Shown: positions 1 to 7,229, numbered from the stretch's first letter. The stretch: 21,718 bases of DNA from an uncultured Alistipes sp. (GCA_900769525.1 CAAGGY010000096.1:1-21718), one strand, 5' to 3'. Notes: generated by a model from the sequence alone, not told the origin. Program-made: numbers and translations.

Positions 1-1220
1 AGGTTGGAGTTGTCGAAACACTCTATGTGGCGTGGCTGGCGCTCAAGGTGAAGCTCTTTGCGCATTGCCTCCATCAGTCGTTCGGTGTGGCGCTCGGGAT
101 TCTTAATCTCGAGATTTTTCATTATCTCGGCACGGTAGATACGTGCGCTACGCTTCGAAAACTCTATTAGCTGAGCCTTTTCGCCTCGCTTCGGACAACT
201 TATTGTTACACCATCGAATATTGGTGCAGCTGTGGGAATGCACTCTACGATAATCTCACGTGAGAGCTTGCCAATAATCTTATCGACAATGTGCTGTATC
301 GCTTTGGAGAGTAGCTCTTCGTGGCTGTTGTCAATGCCGATGCTTAGACGCACGGTCTGCACTGCCGTTATCGAACCATTCTCAATGCGTAGGTAGTTGC
401 AGTAGGCGATGTCGTCGTCAACAAGAATGGTGAAGACATCGCAATTCTCAATTTTCGAGCTTACCACCACCGACTTTGATTGATACTTTTCGAGTGATAC
501 AAGGCTCTGTTTGTATCGCTCGGCTCGCTCGAAGCGCAACTCCTCAGCCTCACGATACATCTCCGTTGTGAGCCACTGGCGTACGGGGCGTAGGTCGCCC
601 TTGAGTATGGCTCGCACAAGGTCGATGTGCTGGTCGTACTCCTCGGCACTCTCGTTGCCAATGCAAGCACCTTTGCAGTTGCCAATATGATACTGAAGAC
701 AGGTGCTATATTTACCTTTAGCAATACTTTCGCTGTTTAGTGCTAATTTACAGGTGCGCAATGGTATAACCTCACGAATAAAGGCGAGTATCGAGCGCTG
801 AATGGCAATTGAGCCGTATGGCCCAAAATACTCAGAACCGTCACGGCGAAGTTCTCGTGTTGACTCCACACGTGGGAAAGGCTCTCGGCGGATAACTATC
901 CATGGATAGGTCTTGTCGTCCTTAAGAAGTATGTTGTAGCGTGGTTGTAGCTTCTTGATAAGCGAGTTTTCGAGAAGTAGTGCATCCTGCTCGCTGTCGA
1001 CAACGATGTGGCGAATCTCTACTACCTGTCGCACCATGACACGTAGTTTTGCTGAGTGGTCACGACTCTCAACGAAGTATGATGACACACGGCGCTTGAG
1101 CGACTTTGCCTTGCCGACATATATAATCGTACCCTTGCTATCGACAAACTGATATACACCTGGCGATAGTGGTAGTGAGGCCACTTGCGTGCGAATATGT
1201 TCCTTAATCGTTGAGTTCAT
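1..1220 (-). CDS. uvrC: Excinuclease ABC subunit C, N-terminal part (runs off left edge)
   Basis: This is the dual-incision nuclease subunit of nucleotide excision repair. About 406 residues are visible, reading from the ATG at 1220 to the left edge; the usual length is about 600, so the RNase H-like 5' nuclease domain and helix-hairpin-helix end are mostly outside the window. The GIY-YIG nuclease domain is at residues 20-100, with GVY at 21-23, IYVG at 33-36 and Arg43. Four cysteines at 157, 174, 182 and 186 match the spacing of the iron-sulfur/metal site of UvrC. The segment with ECFDNSN just before the edge is the conserved start of the C-terminal nuclease region. The start is supported by the normal distance to the PGVY motif. 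A TAnnTTTG box lies only four bases upstream of the ATG. The identification is secure; only the missing end is unknown. Confidence 0.96.
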   Translation of the reverse strand, partial: MNSTIKEHIRTQVASLPLSPGVYQFVDSKGTIIYVGKAKSLKRRVSSYFVESRDHSAKLRVMVRQVVEIRHIVVDSEQDALLLENSLIKKLQPRYNILLKDDKTYPWIVIRREPFPRVESTRELRRDGSEYFGPYGSIAIQRSILAFIREVIPLRTCKLALNSESIAKGKYSTCLQYHIGNCKGACIGNESAEEYDQHIDLVRAILKGDLRPVRQWLTTEMYREAEELRFERAERYKQSLVSLEKYQSKSVVVSSKIENCDVFTILVDDDIAYCNYLRIENGSITAVQTVRLSIGIDNSHEELLSKAIQHIVDKIIGKLSREIIVECIPTAAPIFDGVTISCPKRGEKAQLIEFSKRSARIYRAEIMKNLEIKNPERHTERLMEAMRKELHLERQPRHIECFDNSN

Positions 1221-1224
1221 ATTG

Positions 1225-1232
1225 CAAAGGTA
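1225..1232 (-). promoter_or_regulatory. Bacteroidota -7 box (TACCTTTG) in front of uvrC
   Basis: Reading the minus strand, TACCTTTG ends four bases before the uvrC ATG. It matches the TAnnTTTG -7 consensus of the phylum exactly, and the surrounding ACTACCTTTGCA is the same as in the plus-strand promoter at 1287-1294. No TTG is found at the usual 19-21 base spacing, so the -33 element is weak or absent. Transcription would begin at or within a base or two of the start codon. Confidence 0.5.
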
Positions 1233-1263
1233 GTAAATTTCTGCGAAAATTGTTGCTCGAAAA

Positions 1264-1294
1264 TTTGGAGGTTTGAAAATTATCACTACCTTTG
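1264..1294 (+). promoter_or_regulatory. Promoter of the YtrA-type ABC operon
   Basis: TTTG at 1264-1267 is followed after 19 bases by TACCTTTG at 1287-1294, a full match to the Bacteroidota -33/-7 promoter pattern. The predicted start of transcription is near 1299-1300, giving a leader of about 85 bases before the ABC ATPase gene. The start falls inside the inverted repeat at 1297-1318. Confidence 0.75.
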
Positions 1295-1296
1295 CA

Positions 1297-1318
1297 GTGT
1301 ATTACTAAACTAATACAC
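1297..1318 (+). promoter_or_regulatory. Putative GntR/YtrA operator (GTGTATTA-N6-TAATACAC)
   Basis: A perfect inverted repeat with 8-base arms and a 6-base spacer begins two bases after the -7 box and covers the predicted transcription start. A repressor bound here would block initiation. The operon it precedes encodes a GntR regulator of the short YtrA type at 3615-3950, and regulators of this group usually control their own ABC-transporter operon through inverted repeats with GT...AC ends. That this protein binds here is inference from position and symmetry. Confidence 0.65.
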
Positions 1319-1384
1319 CGAATTGAGGCGGGTGATGCCTGCATCGAATCTAACAAATTAAGGACCGTTAATATATAATAGTGT

Positions 1385-2212
1385 ATGATTACTACAAAAT
1401 CGCTTTCGTTTGGATATTCCTCGTCGCACCAGGTGTTGACGAATATCTCGCTTTCGCTCGACATGGGCCATATTCACGGCTTGTTGGGCTGTAATGGTAT
1501 TGGTAAGACTACGCTTTTAAAGCTTGTTTGTGGTATTATGCGCCCAACACACGGTGAGGTACGTGTTGCGGGGGCTGATCCATTTGAGCGTGATGCTTCA
1601 ATCATGCGTGAGTTGATGATTATCCCTGAGGAGTTCGACTTGCCAAACATCTCGTTGGAGAGATATGCTAAAGTTACTGCGCCATTCTATCCAAAGTTTG
1701 ATATGGGGCAGATGATGAACTATTGCCAGGAGTTTCATGTTAACCCTGCGGAGCGCCTCCACTCGATGTCGATGGGTCAGCGCAAGAAGGCCTATATCGC
1801 CTTTGCTCTGGCTTGTAATGTGAGTATGTTGCTACTCGATGAGCCTACAAATGGCCTCGATATCCCATCGAAGAGTACGTTCCGTCGCCTCTTGGCAGGA
1901 TATGTCAACGATGAGCGAATGGTTATAATCTCTACACACCAGGTTGCTGATGTCGACCAGTTGCTTGATAGTATTGTGATTCTTGATGAGCAGGGTGTGG
2001 CTCTTAGTGCTACTACATCGGAGATTTGTCGTAAGCTTAAGTTTGGCCGTGCTACCCAGGGTGATAAAGTCCTCTACTCAGAGCGTACTATTCAGGGTGA
2101 GATGGCCGTATCGCTTAATGAGACTGATGAGGATACATCGCTTAGTATCGAGCTTTTGTTTAATGCTACTACAGCCAATCATAACGCTATTGCAGCAATC
2201 TTTAATAAGTAG
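1385..2212 (+). CDS. ABC transporter ATP-binding protein (YtrB/CcmA-like)
   Basis: This 275-residue protein is the cytoplasmic ATPase that should power the two small permeases encoded next. Walker A GCNGIGKTT lies at residues 35-43, an ABC signature of the form MSMGQ at 128-132, Walker B LLLDEP at 149-154, the D-loop at 156-159 and the switch histidine at 185 (STHQ). The glutamine of the Q-loop appears to be replaced by glutamate (PEE at 81-83), an oddity for the fold. The C-terminal ~60 residues after the ATPase core are not a recognised domain. It is the first gene of an operon also holding a GntR regulator and a GIN-domain lipoprotein, and its stop codon overlaps a possible GTG start of the next gene. 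The substrate cannot be read from the sequence; in Bacillus the related Ytr system responds to cell-wall-active antibiotics. Confidence 0.92.
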   Translation: MITTKSLSFGYSSSHQVLTNISLSLDMGHIHGLLGCNGIGKTTLLKLVCGIMRPTHGEVRVAGADPFERDASIMRELMIIPEEFDLPNISLERYAKVTAPFYPKFDMGQMMNYCQEFHVNPAERLHSMSMGQRKKAYIAFALACNVSMLLLDEPTNGLDIPSKSTFRRLLAGYVNDERMVIISTHQVADVDQLLDSIVILDEQGVALSATTSEICRKLKFGRATQGDKVLYSERTIQGEMAVSLNETDEDTSLSIELLFNATTANHNAIAAIFNK

Positions 2213-2217
2213 TGAGT

Positions 2218-2949
2218 ATGAAAAGTTATTCTTTAGGTAGAGTGTTTCAATATGCTCGATATCACTATGCTGTGATGCAGAGTGGATATCTGATGAGATT
2301 GCTTATTCTTTTGGGATTGCCACTCTTTATTGGTCTTATGGGTCGCGATGTGGAAAATGCTATTGAAGTTGCGTTAATCATCTACTTCTTCGCTTCTATT
2401 GGCTTTGCGTCGATAAGCGTCTATCCCATGCGTGGACGTGGTATGAAGATTTTGGAGATGGGTATTCCTGTGTCAAAGTGCGAGCGAATGTCTTTCTTGC
2501 TGCTTAATATGGCTGTTGTCTATCCACTTATGGTTACCATAGCAGCTTTTGTTGCTGCTCTGTTAACATCGTTTGTGGATTCTGATATAAATAGTATTAA
2601 GGAGGTGTTTACTTTGCTATATAATAGTGGTTTCTGCGACTGGTGGATGTATGTCACTTGTCAGTTCTTTGGCGCTGGAGCACTGCTCATCAATCTGCTT
2701 GCACGTCGAAATCTATTCGTTGCATATCTTATTGCCTTCTTAGGTTTTATCGCTTTGTTCTTGTGTGTAGGTTGGGTGCTTGGTGTGATGTCGGAGATGA
2801 ACTATGTCTACGATAATACTATATATATTAATCCGCAAGTATTTGTAGATGTGGTTGAGCCGATTGTGAAGGTCGTCTACTCACTCTTGCCAGTAGCTAT
2901 ATATGCTATATGTTATGCTGTTCTTCGTAAACGTCAAATTAAGTGGTAG
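2218..2949 (+). CDS. Small ABC-2-like permease of the YtrA-type operon (first copy)
   Basis: This integral membrane protein of about 243 residues has roughly six hydrophobic segments (near residues 25-41, 47-66, 95-115, 138-160, 165-190 and 215-235) and no ATPase motif. Its position directly after the ATPase makes it a likely transmembrane subunit. It looks paralogous to the next gene: both carry a short basic stretch beginning MR-x-R after the second membrane segment, an R-rich turn before the fifth, and end in a LRK-type basic tail. I chose the ATG at 2218; a GTG at 2212 overlapping the ATPase stop codon is an alternative that adds two residues. No specific family name is claimed beyond ABC-2-like permease. 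Confidence 0.8.
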   Translation: MKSYSLGRVFQYARYHYAVMQSGYLMRLLILLGLPLFIGLMGRDVENAIEVALIIYFFASIGFASISVYPMRGRGMKILEMGIPVSKCERMSFLLLNMAVVYPLMVTIAAFVAALLTSFVDSDINSIKEVFTLLYNSGFCDWWMYVTCQFFGAGALLINLLARRNLFVAYLIAFLGFIALFLCVGWVLGVMSEMNYVYDNTIYINPQVFVDVVEPIVKVVYSLLPVAIYAICYAVLRKRQIKW

Positions 2950-2951
2950 TT

Positions 2952-3611
2952 ATGATGAGCTATTTAAATGATTTATTTAACCTCTTTCGCAAGCACTATG
3001 TTGAGAACTTAAAGTTCTACTTGCTCCTTGCGTTGCAGGTGTTTGGCGTGCCTTTGTTGCTTGCTACATTGAGTCGCTCGGCTGTGAATGCTGTGACTAT
3101 AAGTATGGCGTTGCTATGTCTTGTAATGCTTCTTACTGTGCATACCTCGATTAAGAATATGCGTAGTCGCTATACTTATGCAATCGAGAATACACTGCCT
3201 GTTGCGTTGGGTGTGCGTTATGGCTTTATAATGCTTAACTCGACGGTGGTAACTCTTGTTGGATTCTCTATTTTCTATCTTCCATCACTGACTCTATCAT
3301 GCTGGATGTTCCCGATTGATGAGGGTTTCGAGTGGGTGCTTCAGAATGTGTTCTTTCGCAACTACAATGCGCTTGTGAACATCTTTAGTATTCATGCACT
3401 TATTCTTGTTGTCAATGTGTTGGTGCGTAAACGACCACTCTTAGGCTATGCCATAGCAGCATTGTTTATGTTGGCTGTGAGCCATTATGTGAGAGTAAAT
3501 GTCGCCATGGAGAACCGTGATGCGGTTATGATGGTTGTCTATTTGGTGATTATTGCCACGTCGTGGATTGGGTGCTACTTTTTGCTTCGTAAATTTCAAT
3601 ATAAGGGTTAG
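2952..3611 (+). CDS. Small ABC-2-like permease of the YtrA-type operon (second copy)
   Basis: This membrane protein of about 219 residues has six predicted hydrophobic segments and the same overall plan as the preceding gene, from which it probably arose by duplication. The pair would form a heterodimeric channel driven by the ATPase at 1385-2212. The ATG at 2952 lies two bases after the upstream stop; an in-frame GTG at 2943 overlaps that gene and is less likely. The gene ends three bases before the GntR regulator, so all of these are almost certainly on one transcript. Charged residues concentrate in the short loops and at the C-terminus (RKFQYKG). Its function as a transporter subunit is inferred from context and topology. 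Confidence 0.8.
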   Translation: MMSYLNDLFNLFRKHYVENLKFYLLLALQVFGVPLLLATLSRSAVNAVTISMALLCLVMLLTVHTSIKNMRSRYTYAIENTLPVALGVRYGFIMLNSTVVTLVGFSIFYLPSLTLSCWMFPIDEGFEWVLQNVFFRNYNALVNIFSIHALILVVNVLVRKRPLLGYAIAALFMLAVSHYVRVNVAMENRDAVMMVVYLVIIATSWIGCYFLLRKFQYKG

Positions 3612-3614
3612 CTT

Positions 3615-3950
3615 ATGATGCAGTTTTCAGATGATAAGCCTATTTGGCGACAGATATACGAACTTATAGCAATGCGTATTCTCTCGGGCGAATGGCCCGA
3701 AGGCGAGCGTATTGTCTCGGTGCGTGAAATGGCTCAGGAGGTGGGTGTGAATCCAAATACGGTGATGCGCAGCTACGAGAAGTTGGAGGGCGATGGTATT
3801 ATCTTCAACCGTCGTGGTATCGGCTTCTTTGTCTCTGATGGTGCGAAGGAGCACATCAAGAAGCTCGAGCGTCAGAAGTTTATGGATGAGGAGTTGCCTA
3901 AGCTTCGTGAGCGCCTCTCGCTGCTCGATATTACAATTGAAGTTAAATAG
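3615..3950 (+). CDS. GntR-family transcriptional regulator, YtrA subfamily
   Basis: This 111-residue DNA-binding repressor has a winged helix-turn-helix over residues 10-75: a PIWRQIYELI opening helix, then SVREMAQEVGVNPNTVMRSY as the recognition region, and a wing ending GIGFFVS. Only about 35 residues follow, forming a helical tail (residues 78-108). That short tail, in place of the large effector domain of most GntR proteins, is the mark of the YtrA subfamily. The gene lies inside the ABC operon rather than at its start, three bases after the second permease. It probably represses the whole operon from the inverted repeat at 1297-1318. Regulators of this type often sense stress on the envelope, but the ligand here is unknown. 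Confidence 0.93.
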   Translation: MMQFSDDKPIWRQIYELIAMRILSGEWPEGERIVSVREMAQEVGVNPNTVMRSYEKLEGDGIIFNRRGIGFFVSDGAKEHIKKLERQKFMDEELPKLRERLSLLDITIEVK

Positions 3951-3976
3951 TATATAAATTAAATAAATATCAAATT

Positions 3977-4768
3977 ATGAAGAATTTATTATTTGTTGCC
4001 GTGTGTGTAATGACTCTCTTATCTTCGTGTGTTAATATAGTTGTTAATAGTGTTAAAGGTGAGGGTGAAATTGTTACTGAGAGTATAGCTTACGACGCAT
4101 CGTCGGTCTCTGCTATTGGTGTGTCAGCAGGCTTTGATGTGGTCTTTGATAGTAGTATCGAGCCAGGTATTGTGCAGGTTACCACCAACAAAAATATTAT
4201 GGAGTATGTGGAGATAGGTGTTAATAATGGCTCGCTCGATATCGGTATGCGTCGTGGCAATTCGTATGATGTGGAGCGCCTCGAGGCACGTCTTTCGCCT
4301 GAGGGATTCACTGTTTTTGCTGCCTCTGGAGGTGTTAACTTAAGTAGTGTCGAGCCGCTGAATGTTGGTAATGATGTGATTTTTGCTGTTTCGGGTGGTG
4401 CTGATGTTGACCTCTCGCTCTCTTGCTTGAATCTTGTTCTTGCAGTGTCGGGCGGTGCTGATGTCGATTTTAATCAGCTCAATGCTAATGACGTCAATTT
4501 AGCTGTGTCTGGTGGAGCGGATGTCGAGATGCGTGGCGCTTGCAACGCCCTTGAAGTAGAGGTGTCGGGCGGTGCTGATGTAGAGCTTGGCGGCTTGTGT
4601 GCAAAGAGTGTTGTTGCTAATGCCTCAGGAGGTGCAGACTTAGAGGTCTTTGCAACAGAGAGTTATAAGCTCGATGCCTCAGGTGCTGCAGATATTGAGT
4701 ATCACGATACCGGTGCTAAGGTCGATGCTGACTCGTCGTCGGCAGCAGATATCTCGGTAGCGAGATAG
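3977..4768 (+). CDS. GIN-domain (DUF2807) lipoprotein with SGGAD repeats
   Basis: This 263-residue exported lipoprotein has a hydrophobic signal peptide at residues 4-15 and the lipobox LSSC, giving a lipidated Cys18. From residue 117 on, the motif SGG or SGA returns at 117, 139, 158, 178, 197, 217 and 235, mostly as SGGADV. That is a period of 18-22 residues, expected for a right-handed beta-solenoid with one Ser-Gly-Gly turn per rung. This is the head GIN domain (DUF2807) pattern. The first part (residues 30-110) is the less repetitive start of the same fold. It is the last gene of the operon, 26 bases after the GntR gene, and is followed by an intrinsic terminator. A role at the envelope together with the ABC transporter is inferred; no biochemical function is established for the family. 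Confidence 0.88.
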   Translation: MKNLLFVAVCVMTLLSSCVNIVVNSVKGEGEIVTESIAYDASSVSAIGVSAGFDVVFDSSIEPGIVQVTTNKNIMEYVEIGVNNGSLDIGMRRGNSYDVERLEARLSPEGFTVFAASGGVNLSSVEPLNVGNDVIFAVSGGADVDLSLSCLNLVLAVSGGADVDFNQLNANDVNLAVSGGADVEMRGACNALEVEVSGGADVELGGLCAKSVVANASGGADLEVFATESYKLDASGAADIEYHDTGAKVDADSSSAADISVAR

Positions 4769-4794
4769 ACTCGATTCTGCTATCTTAAAGTGCT

Positions 4795-4830
4795 AAAGTG
4801 AAAGATGGTTTGCGTCTTTTACTTTTTTTT
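4795..4830 (+). terminator. Intrinsic terminator of the YtrA-type operon
   Basis: A 13-base-pair stem (4795-4807 with 4813-4825, two G-T wobbles) closes a five-base loop GTTTG and runs into a tract of T to 4830. It lies 27 bases after the GIN lipoprotein stop. The loop also holds the -33 box of the next promoter. Confidence 0.75.
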
Positions 4831-4840
4831 ACTATCTTTA
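4809..4840 (+). promoter_or_regulatory. Promoter of the cvfB-like to uvrA gene group
   Basis: TTTG at 4809-4812 is followed after 20 bases by TATCTTTA at 4833-4840, one mismatch from TAnnTTTG. Transcription would start near 4845, about 20 bases before the next ATG. The promoter overlaps the upstream terminator almost completely. Confidence 0.55.
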
Positions 4841-4865
4841 CACCCTACACACATATAAAGAAAGT

Positions 4866-5702
4866 ATGAAAACAGGAGAGATTCAGACGCTCACGGTAGA
4901 GCGAATTTCAGATTATGGCCTCTATCTTGGTGATGGTGAGGGTGGCGAGGTGTTGCTCCCTAATCGCTTTACAAAACTTGATATGAAGCCTGGCGACCAG
5001 GTGAGCGTATTTGTGTATCACGACTCTGAGGACCGCCTTGTAGCATCGACCGAAACCCCACTTATCAAGGTGGGCGAGGTTGCGGCACTTGAGGTGGTGG
5101 ATAAGAGTATTCATGGAGCCTTTCTCGATTGGGGCTTATCGGGTAAGCACCTCTTCTTGCCAAATCGCAATCAGCAGGGCGCTGTGTCGGCAGGTCATAA
5201 GACGGTGGTCTATATGTATGTCGACGATCGCACGGGTCGCTGCGTGGCAACAAATAAGATTAAGCCATTTATCCATAATGAGGAGCCACTTACCGTTGCT
5301 GTTGGTGACGAGGTTGATGTGTTGGTGGCCTTTGAAACCCCTATCGGCTTCCGTGTTGTTATCGACAATCGCCATTGGGGTATGATATATAAGAATCAGC
5401 TCTTCCGTCCTATCCGTGTGGGCGACCGCTCACGTGGCTGGGTGCGTAAGATTACAGAGGATATGCGTATCGACGTGAGCCTCCAGCAGACAGGTCTTGC
5501 TGAGGTTGAGACCTCGGTCGTAAAGCTCGAGGCTATGCTTCGTGAGCATGGCGGTGTGTTGTCTGTAAACGATAAGAGTGACCCACAGGATGTTGCTCGC
5601 CTCACGGGTATGAGTAAGAAGGTCTTTAAGCGTGCGTTGGGTATGCTGCTTAAGGCTGGTAAGGTTGAGCAGACCGAGACGGGTATCAAGAGTAAGAAGT
5701 AG
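4866..5702 (+). CDS. CvfB-like S1 RNA-binding protein
   Basis: This 278-residue cytoplasmic protein has tandem S1-type OB folds and a C-terminal winged helix, the layout of the CvfB (conserved virulence factor B) family, which is usually close to this length. The first OB unit covers residues 1-62 (YGLYLGDGEGGEVLLPNRF is its core), the second 65-135 (GAFLDWGLSGKHLFLPNRNQ), and a third region 140-215 resembles an S1 fold (VGDEVDVLVAFETPIGFRV). Residues 225-275 form the winged helix (DPQDVARLTGMSKKVFKRAL). Family members bind RNA and affect expression after transcription, though the molecular role is poorly known. It is the first gene of a close-packed group; the methyltransferase gene starts three bases after its stop. 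Confidence 0.9.
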   Translation: MKTGEIQTLTVERISDYGLYLGDGEGGEVLLPNRFTKLDMKPGDQVSVFVYHDSEDRLVASTETPLIKVGEVAALEVVDKSIHGAFLDWGLSGKHLFLPNRNQQGAVSAGHKTVVYMYVDDRTGRCVATNKIKPFIHNEEPLTVAVGDEVDVLVAFETPIGFRVVIDNRHWGMIYKNQLFRPIRVGDRSRGWVRKITEDMRIDVSLQQTGLAEVETSVVKLEAMLREHGGVLSVNDKSDPQDVARLTGMSKKVFKRALGMLLKAGKVEQTETGIKSKK

Positions 5703-5705
5703 ACT

Positions 5706-6464
5706 ATGGCTCAGGGTACGGCAGAGAGAGTATCGTTGGAGGTAAGCGACAACTTCGTCTACCAGCGTTCTCGTCTGGCATATGTCGAGGCGGCAAAGCT
5801 TGTTTCGGGACATGTGCTTGAGATTGGTACGGGAACGGGCTATGGTGTCGATATTATTGCACCTAACACATCGGAGTTTGTAACTCTTGATAAGTACCGC
5901 TCGTCGTGTGTCGATTCACTGCCTGTAAACTCCAGATTTGTCGAGGCTAAGGTTCCGCCACTTCCATTTGAGGATGAGGTCTTTGATTGTGTGGTGTCGT
6001 TTCAGGTTATTGAACACATTAAACGTGACAAGCTCTTTGTTAAGGAGGTTATGCGTGTGTTGCGTCCTGGTGGAAAGTTTATTGTGAGCACGCCCAATAG
6101 GCCGATGTCACTCACTCGCAACCCTTGGCACGTGCGTGAGTATAGTGCCGATGAGTTGCGCCAACTGCTCTCCGATTTTTCGAGTGTTGAGCAGCTTGGT
6201 GTGTCGGGAAATGAGCGTGTCTGGGAGTACTATCGCCACAATGCTGAGTCGGTGCGTCGTATCATGCGATTTGATGTTTTGCGTATGCAGTGGTGGTTGC
6301 CTCGATGGATTTTGCAGATTCCATACGACATTCTAAACCGCATGAATCGTCGTAAGCTACATAGTCAGAATACGGCACTCACCGAATCAATTACGATGAG
6401 CGATTATAGATTGCAAAGTGTTGATGATAGGTGTTTTGACCTCTTTTATATAGCAACTAAGTAG
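5706..6464 (+). CDS. Class I SAM-dependent methyltransferase
   Basis: This 252-residue cytoplasmic enzyme has the Rossmann-type SAM-binding fold. Motif I is EIGTGTGYG at residues 39-47, the acidic residue of motif II is Asp62, and the motif IV region is FDCVVSFQVIEHI at 93-105, followed by the VLRPGG turn and a TPN segment near 130. This is the Methyltransf_11/UbiE-like pattern. The substrate is not identifiable: the C-terminal 100 residues, which would define it, carry a basic, tryptophan-rich stretch (MQWWLPRWILQ) without a known motif. The gene sits three bases after the CvfB-like gene and two bases before the amidase gene, so the three are very likely translated from one mRNA. Confidence 0.87.
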   Translation: MAQGTAERVSLEVSDNFVYQRSRLAYVEAAKLVSGHVLEIGTGTGYGVDIIAPNTSEFVTLDKYRSSCVDSLPVNSRFVEAKVPPLPFEDEVFDCVVSFQVIEHIKRDKLFVKEVMRVLRPGGKFIVSTPNRPMSLTRNPWHVREYSADELRQLLSDFSSVEQLGVSGNERVWEYYRHNAESVRRIMRFDVLRMQWWLPRWILQIPYDILNRMNRRKLHSQNTALTESITMSDYRLQSVDDRCFDLFYIATK

Positions 6465-6466
6465 AG

Positions 6467-7219
6467 ATGAAACAACGAGTAGCCATTGTTCAGCGCAATA
6501 TCGTCTGGTGCGATGTTCAGACTAATCTTGATGCACTTGAAGCTATGCTCGAGGATATCGAGGCTGATGTTGTGGTGCTTAGCGAGATGTTTCAAACGGG
6601 ATTTGTGACTGACCCCTCAGGAGAGGAGGATGGTCGTACGCTTGAGTGGGCAAAGATGATGGCTGCAAAACTTGATGCTGCTATTGTTGGCTCATGGAGT
6701 GTTAAGCTCTGTGATGAGTATCGTAACCGTATGCACTTTGTGCGTCCTACTGGCGAGGTGGACTACTACGATAAGTGGCACCTCTTTTCTGTTGGTGGCG
6801 AGGCTGAGCACTATACGCGAGGCCACGAACGTAAGGTTGTCGAGTGGCGAGGAGTGCGTTACTTGTTGGCTATATGCTACGATTTGCGCTTTCCAGTGTG
6901 GAGCCGCCAGCGTGGCGACTATGATGCGGTGATATATTCGGCGTTATGGCCGTCGCCACGTCGAGCTGTGTGGCAGACGCTGCTAAAGGCTCGTGCTATT
7001 GAGAACCAGGCCTATGTCATAGGTGTCAATCGTGTGGGTGATGAGCCTAAGTTAAATTACGCTGGTGATTCTGCTGTTATTGACTATCGAGGTGTTGAGA
7101 TGACTATGTGCGAGAATAGGGAGTGTGTAGCTTATGCTGAACTTGATATAGATGCACTTAATGGTTTTAGGCTCAAGTTTAATGTATCGGCTGATGCTGA
7201 TGATTTTGTAATGAAATAA
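6467..7219 (+). CDS. Nitrilase-superfamily amidase (omega-amidase-like)
   Basis: This 250-residue carbon-nitrogen hydrolase has the complete nitrilase catalytic triad: Glu40 (LSEMF), Lys103 (YDKWHLF) and Cys137 (AICYDLRFP). These motif forms and the length fit the omega-amidase group (YafV/Nit2-like), which hydrolyses the amide of alpha-ketoglutaramate or alpha-ketosuccinamate, the by-products of glutamine or asparagine transamination. The exact substrate is inferred from that resemblance. There is no signal peptide, so it acts in the cytosol. The start is supported by the conserved opening strand (RVAIVQRNI) and by the two-base gap from the methyltransferase. The TSUP permease gene follows ten bases after its stop. 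Confidence 0.9.
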   Translation: MKQRVAIVQRNIVWCDVQTNLDALEAMLEDIEADVVVLSEMFQTGFVTDPSGEEDGRTLEWAKMMAAKLDAAIVGSWSVKLCDEYRNRMHFVRPTGEVDYYDKWHLFSVGGEAEHYTRGHERKVVEWRGVRYLLAICYDLRFPVWSRQRGDYDAVIYSALWPSPRRAVWQTLLKARAIENQAYVIGVNRVGDEPKLNYAGDSAVIDYRGVEMTMCENRECVAYAELDIDALNGFRLKFNVSADADDFVMK

Positions 7220-7229
7220 AACTACTAAT

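Noticed and set aside
461..724. 87-residue open frame on the minus strand
   Set aside because: It is a shadow frame inside uvrC, whose full frame from 1220 carries the recognised motifs.
1376..1391. Imperfect TAAT...ATTA repeat with GTGTAT at the ABC ATPase start codon, as a second operator
   Set aside because: Only partial symmetry and a single GTGTAT half; could occur by chance in AT-rich leader sequence.
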